The position numbers were made by a program, and so were the translations under genes. A stretch of 33,838 nt of DNA, taken from assembly GCA_937989795.1 (NCBI GenBank), contig CALKBB010000142.1, positions 1 through 33,838 on the forward strand. Reading direction: 5' to 3'. Within the stretch, counting starts at the first letter, position 1. Every line of letters starts with the position of its first letter. The notes beneath the pieces are model-generated. The model was not told the DNA's origin, ran no database searches, and saw nothing but the letters and a program-made list of their open reading frames with translations. Below are positions 30,893 through 33,838 of this stretch, in pieces. This DNA comes from an uncultured Collinsella sp. Lineage in GTDB: Bacteria > Actinomycetota > Coriobacteriia > Coriobacteriales > Coriobacteriaceae.

Positions 30893-31786
30893 ATGGATAC
30901 GAGTTATTACAACCGCTTTGGTGCCGAGGAACTTACGCACCGCTTGTCGAGCGAGACCTTGTTGGCGCAGGGCCCCATGGGCAGTGTTCTGTTGAGTGAG
31001 TACGATGCCGCCGACATTCCACCGGCGTTTTGGAATCTGGCAGAGCCGCAGACCGTTTCTCGTATCCATCGCTTGTATGTCGCCGCCGGCGCGCAGGTGC
31101 TCATTACCAACACCTTTCAGGCATCAAGCTATGCCCTCAAGCACGACCAGATTGCGCCGTCCGTGGCGGAGGTCAATCGCGGGGCCGTCGACGATGCTCG
31201 CCAGGCGCACCCACAGCTGCTGCTGGGCTCGATGGGCCCGATTTGTATTGAGTGGTTTGCCGAGGACTCTGCCGAGTATCGTGAAATCCGAGGCATTGCG
31301 CGCGAACAAGCGCACGCCTTGCTCAATGCTGGTGTTGACGGTCTGCTGATCGAGACGGTGACGTCTATCCGTAATTTGCAGCCCATGCTTGCCGGCGCCC
31401 GAGATGCCGCCGACGGTATGCCTGTCCTGGTGAGTTTTGTCGTTGACGATAAAGGCGACCTGTTGGGCGATGGCCTCAACATCGAGGCAGCCGTTTTGTA
31501 CGCCGAAAAACACGGCGCAAACTCGGTTGGTGTTAATTGCTGTTCGCTTGCGGCCGCGAACGCGGCGGTGCCCAGGATGGTTGCATCGGCGACTACTCCC
31601 GTCACGGTGCGTCCCAATGCGGGAAATCCGGTTCAGACACAGGATGGTCCCGTGTGGCATGAGGACCCCGAAGCCTTCGCTCGCGCATGCGTCGAGTGGA
31701 AGCGGGCGGGCGCCGCAATGGTAGGCAGCTGCTGCGGAACCACGGCGGTTACGACAGCCGCTATGGCAGATGCGCTCAATATATAG
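30893..31786 (+). CDS. Homocysteine S-methyltransferase
   Basis: The 297-residue protein is a single-domain homocysteine S-methyltransferase (pfam02574 type), which makes methionine from homocysteine and S-methylmethionine or a similar methyl donor. Motifs: LAQGPMGSVLL near the N-terminus (DGAMGT in most members), ITNTFQASSYAL, GSMGPI, LLIETVTSIRNL, GVNCCSL (Cys216/217) and GSCCGTT (Cys280/281). These cysteines give the zinc ligands that activate the homocysteine thiol. It could equally be the activating domain of a split methionine synthase. It sits 10 nt downstream of the metalloregulator gene and shares its transcript. The ribosome site is weak (GGGA). Confidence 0.88.
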   Translation: MDTSYYNRFGAEELTHRLSSETLLAQGPMGSVLLSEYDAADIPPAFWNLAEPQTVSRIHRLYVAAGAQVLITNTFQASSYALKHDQIAPSVAEVNRGAVDDARQAHPQLLLGSMGPICIEWFAEDSAEYREIRGIAREQAHALLNAGVDGLLIETVTSIRNLQPMLAGARDAADGMPVLVSFVVDDKGDLLGDGLNIEAAVLYAEKHGANSVGVNCCSLAAANAAVPRMVASATTPVTVRPNAGNPVQTQDGPVWHEDPEAFARACVEWKRAGAAMVGSCCGTTAVTTAAMADALNI

Positions 31787-31811
31787 AACCCGAAAATGGG
31801 AGTATCGAATC

Positions 31812-31838
31812 ACCGCCCCCGCTGGGGCGGTTTTTTTT
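31812..31838 (+). terminator. Terminator of the regulator-methyltransferase pair
   Basis: CCGCCCC (31813-31819) and GGGGCGG (31824-31830) form a perfect stem with loop CGCT, followed by eight T. Confidence 0.93.
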
Positions 31839-31962
31839 GTTGTCGGTGCGCACCTCGACGCTTTTGCCTAAACGGTGAACGAGCGTGCCGGCGGCTTGCC
31901 GGATGCCCGTTGCGGGTATACCTCATGCGTACCATGATCCAAACACTGCGAGGTGTCTGCGC

Positions 31963-33363
31963 GTGTGCGCGATAATTCACTTTGGAACTGACGGTTGGCG
32001 AGCTCGCGTCGACGGAGACTTTACTATCAACAACGTCGCTCGTGTCACTGATGCTATCGGCAGGCTATGGCAAAAGACGAATCCCGGTAAAACGGTATAT
32101 GTAGGATTTGATACTCGGCCGCAAGCGCGCGAGTTCGCCGAGCTCGCGGCGGGCGTGATTGCCGCCCACGGGCTCGATGCCGTGCTCGTGTCTCGACCGG
32201 TGCCGACTCCCGCTCTAACGTGGGCGGCTGCGTATGACGGCGAGGCATGCGGCGCGCTTATGGTGACGGGCTCACATCATCCGCAGGGCTATCTATGCCT
32301 CAAGCTGCGGATGGGTGATGGCTCGACGGCCAACCAGGATGTCATCGAAGAGCTCGAGGAGACGATGGCCGCCGAGCCGCTGGGGCTTGAGGGGCAATAC
32401 CGCACGGCAGATATAATTCCCGACTATATGCGAGCGGTGGCATCGTTTGTCGACGCGGATGCCATTCGCGCCGCGCATATGCGTGTGGTGGTTGACCCCA
32501 TGGGCGGAGCTGCGCAGGGATATCTTGCCGACTTGCTTCGAGAGCTTGGCGTCGAAGTCCATGAGATTCACGCCGACGAGACGACCGATAGGGGAGATAT
32601 CTGCCCCGACCCGGTCGAGCCGTGGGTGGATGCTTGTGAGCGCGCAGTTGTCGAAGACGGGGCGTGCGCCGGTCTGGTGACTGATGGCGACGCCGATCGT
32701 ATCGGCGCGGTTGATGAGCGCGGCAGATATATACATCCACATCAGATTATGGCGCTCGTTTTGGGCGATTTGGTCCAGTATCGCAATCTGAAGGGACGTG
32801 TCGTCGTCAACCTTTCATGCTCCACGCTTGTGCGTCGCATTGCCGAGGCGCTCGGCTGCCGCGTGGTCATCAAGCCCGTCGGTTTTAAATATATAGCCGC
32901 CGAGATGAAGAAGGGCGGCGTTCTCGTGGGCGGTGAAGAGGCCGGTGGTATCGGTATCGCCGCGCACATGCCCGAGCGCGACGGCATCCTTGCCTGCCTG
33001 ATTTTGTGCGAGCTCATGGCCAAGACCGGCGCGCCCTTGGGCGTGCTTATCGATCAGCTCGAGGCGAGCTTTGGCAAGACGAGTTACGGACGTCGAGATT
33101 TGCGCCTTGAGGCCGAGGATGCCGAGACGTTGCGCACGCTGCTTCCCGGCGTGAATCCCAAGTCGATATGCGGCAAGGCGCCGCAGAGCGTAAGCCATAT
33201 GGACGGCTTGCGTCTGGCATTTGAGGATGACACCTGGCTGCTGATCCGTCCCAGCGGGACCGAACCGGTGGTGCGCGTGTACGCCGAGGGCTTTTCGGTG
33301 GAGGAGCGCGATGAGCTGCTAGATGCCGGCTGCGCTTTGGCCAGGGGCGCATATCGGCTATAG
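31963..33363 (+). CDS. Phosphohexomutase (phosphomannomutase/phosphoglucomutase family)
   Basis: This alpha-D-phosphohexomutase interconverts hexose 1- and 6-phosphates. The 466-residue protein has IIHFGTDGWRARVDGDFT at the N-terminus, the phosphoserine loop VTGSHHP (Ser104; most members have TASHNP), the Mg2+ loop DGDADR (241-246), the sugar-specificity loop GEEAGG (324-329) and the phosphate-binding RPSGTEP near the end. Ser/His in TGSHHP and GEEAGG leave open whether glucose, mannose or both are used. The GTG at 31963 has GAGG nine bases upstream; the frame is open back to 31885 but those residues are unlike the family. It is the last protein gene before the rRNA operon. Confidence 0.9.
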   Translation: MCAIIHFGTDGWRARVDGDFTINNVARVTDAIGRLWQKTNPGKTVYVGFDTRPQAREFAELAAGVIAAHGLDAVLVSRPVPTPALTWAAAYDGEACGALMVTGSHHPQGYLCLKLRMGDGSTANQDVIEELEETMAAEPLGLEGQYRTADIIPDYMRAVASFVDADAIRAAHMRVVVDPMGGAAQGYLADLLRELGVEVHEIHADETTDRGDICPDPVEPWVDACERAVVEDGACAGLVTDGDADRIGAVDERGRYIHPHQIMALVLGDLVQYRNLKGRVVVNLSCSTLVRRIAEALGCRVVIKPVGFKYIAAEMKKGGVLVGGEEAGGIGIAAHMPERDGILACLILCELMAKTGAPLGVLIDQLEASFGKTSYGRRDLRLEAEDAETLRTLLPGVNPKSICGKAPQSVSHMDGLRLAFEDDTWLLIRPSGTEPVVRVYAEGFSVEERDELLDAGCALARGAYRL

Positions 33364-33769
33364 CCAAGGGGCCACTCTATATAAAGATGTGCTCGGCAAG
33401 CGGTAGCTATCAACTGGCAAGCGTCAGTTGAGGGCACAGTTGTGTAGGAAATGTGTGCGCCCAGATTCCCGCCCCCGGGGCCCCTCGGGTCTGGCAATAT
33501 ATCTCCTTGCCGCGCGGCCCGGTCGGACCGGATGTACCGCGCAGGCGTGCACCTTGAGAACCGGATACTGCGAGGATGGACACACCAGATGTGTCGCATC
33601 CGGGCAGACATCGAACCATTTGAAATGGTCTAACTTGGATTTGTTTTTCGCAAGGCCGCCGAGAGGCGGCCCCGAGAAATTCCTTTTCCTATACTAAAAC
33701 CATATGAATCGAACGGAACCGATCAGCGATGAACTGAGAGGACCGGACGGGCTCGAAGCCCATTTATTT
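33364..33769 (+). other. Leader region of the rRNA operon
   Basis: These 406 nt hold no protein gene. Visible are CAACTG/CAGTTG (33412-33431), a strong hairpin GGATGGACACA with TGTGTCGCATCC (33574-33601, one bulge), ACCATT/AATGGT (33615-33629), a perfect GGCCGCC-GAGA-GGCGGCC hairpin (33654-33671), a -10-like TATACT at 33690-33695 and GGGCT-CGAA-GCCC just before 16S. No full -35/-10 pair is convincing by eye. The stretch likely contains the rRNA promoter, antitermination signals and processing stems. Confidence 0.6.
33548..33569 (+). promoter_or_regulatory. boxA-like rRNA antitermination element
   Basis: TGCACCTTGAGAACCGGATA resembles the TGCTCTTTGAAAACTG-type strings found in rRNA leaders and spacers, where boxA binds NusB-S10. 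It is followed after a few bases by a stable hairpin, as in boxB-like arrangements. The match is by eye. Confidence 0.4.
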
Positions 33770-33838
33770 TGGACGGAGAGTTCGATCCTGGCTCAGGATG
33801 AACGCTGGCGGCGCGCCTAACACATGCAAGTCGAACGG
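33770..33838 (+). rRNA. 16S ribosomal RNA, 5' end
   Basis: AGAGTTCGATCCTGGCTCAG (33777-33796) is the universal 16S 5' region, so the mature end is near 33770 by alignment with E. coli position 1. It continues with GATGAACGCTGGCGGCGCGC and ACACATGCAAGTCGAACGG up to the window edge. The GGCGGCGCGCCTAACACATG form points to Coriobacteriia such as Collinsella. Only about 69 nt are inside the window. Confidence 0.97.

Overview
The window looks like a chromosomal segment of a high-GC actinobacterium of the class Coriobacteriia, most likely Collinsella. The strongest clue is the start of a 16S rRNA gene at the right edge (about 33770 onward), whose GATGAACGCTGGCGGCGCGC block fits Collinsella-type 16S. 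GC-rich codon use, GTG/TTG starts and acidic Ala/Glu-rich protein extensions agree. Nearly everything is core metabolism and housekeeping. I see no prophage, insertion sequence, CRISPR array or biosynthetic cluster.

Layout. 1-1271: 3' end of a bifunctional-nuclease-domain gene and two small unknown proteins. 1389-3227: typA with a terminator. 3372-5313 (minus): a secreted/membrane protein with bactofilin-like repeats and a TRIC-type channel, each with conspicuous inverted repeats upstream. 5434-5971: a hairpin-rich stretch carrying a 25-nt copy of a tRNA-Ser 3' end, then two genuine tRNA-Ser genes (CGA, GGA) on the minus strand. 6378-9782: rpsF-ssb-rpsR-rplI, terminator, dnaB. 9874-13302: purA, purD and a Nudix hydrolase. 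13303-13897: an intergenic region opening with structured repeat element A. 13898-16738: prmC and tsaC (Sua5/YrdC), separated by a HicAB toxin-antitoxin pair. 16752-19062: glpK and upp. 19255-26228: a complete F-type ATP synthase operon (small membrane protein, then atpB-E-F-H-A-G-D-C). 26317-28839: murA and an LCP-family cell-wall ligase, followed by structured repeat element B. 29092-30339 (minus): pepT, divergent from a DtxR/MntR-like regulator that heads a pair with a homocysteine S-methyltransferase. 31963-33363: a phosphohexomutase, then about 400 nt of rRNA leader and the 16S 5' end.

The most interesting signal is not a protein. Two intergenic elements of about 165 bp, 15 kb apart (13303-13465 and 28841-29005), begin directly at the stop codon of the upstream gene. 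They share end sequences and fold into the same two long stems, with paired (compensatory) base changes between copies and an invariant TACC loop. This looks like a dispersed structured RNA/terminator element. A third, degenerate relative may lie at 5580-5655 beside the tRNA-Ser remnant. Other points of interest are a PrmC with a roughly 120-residue acidic insertion, an ATP synthase b subunit with a signal-peptide-like N-terminus, and perfect operator-like palindromes in front of hicAB, between pepT and the metalloregulator, and upstream of the bactofilin-like gene. All of this is read by eye. No database search or folding program was run.
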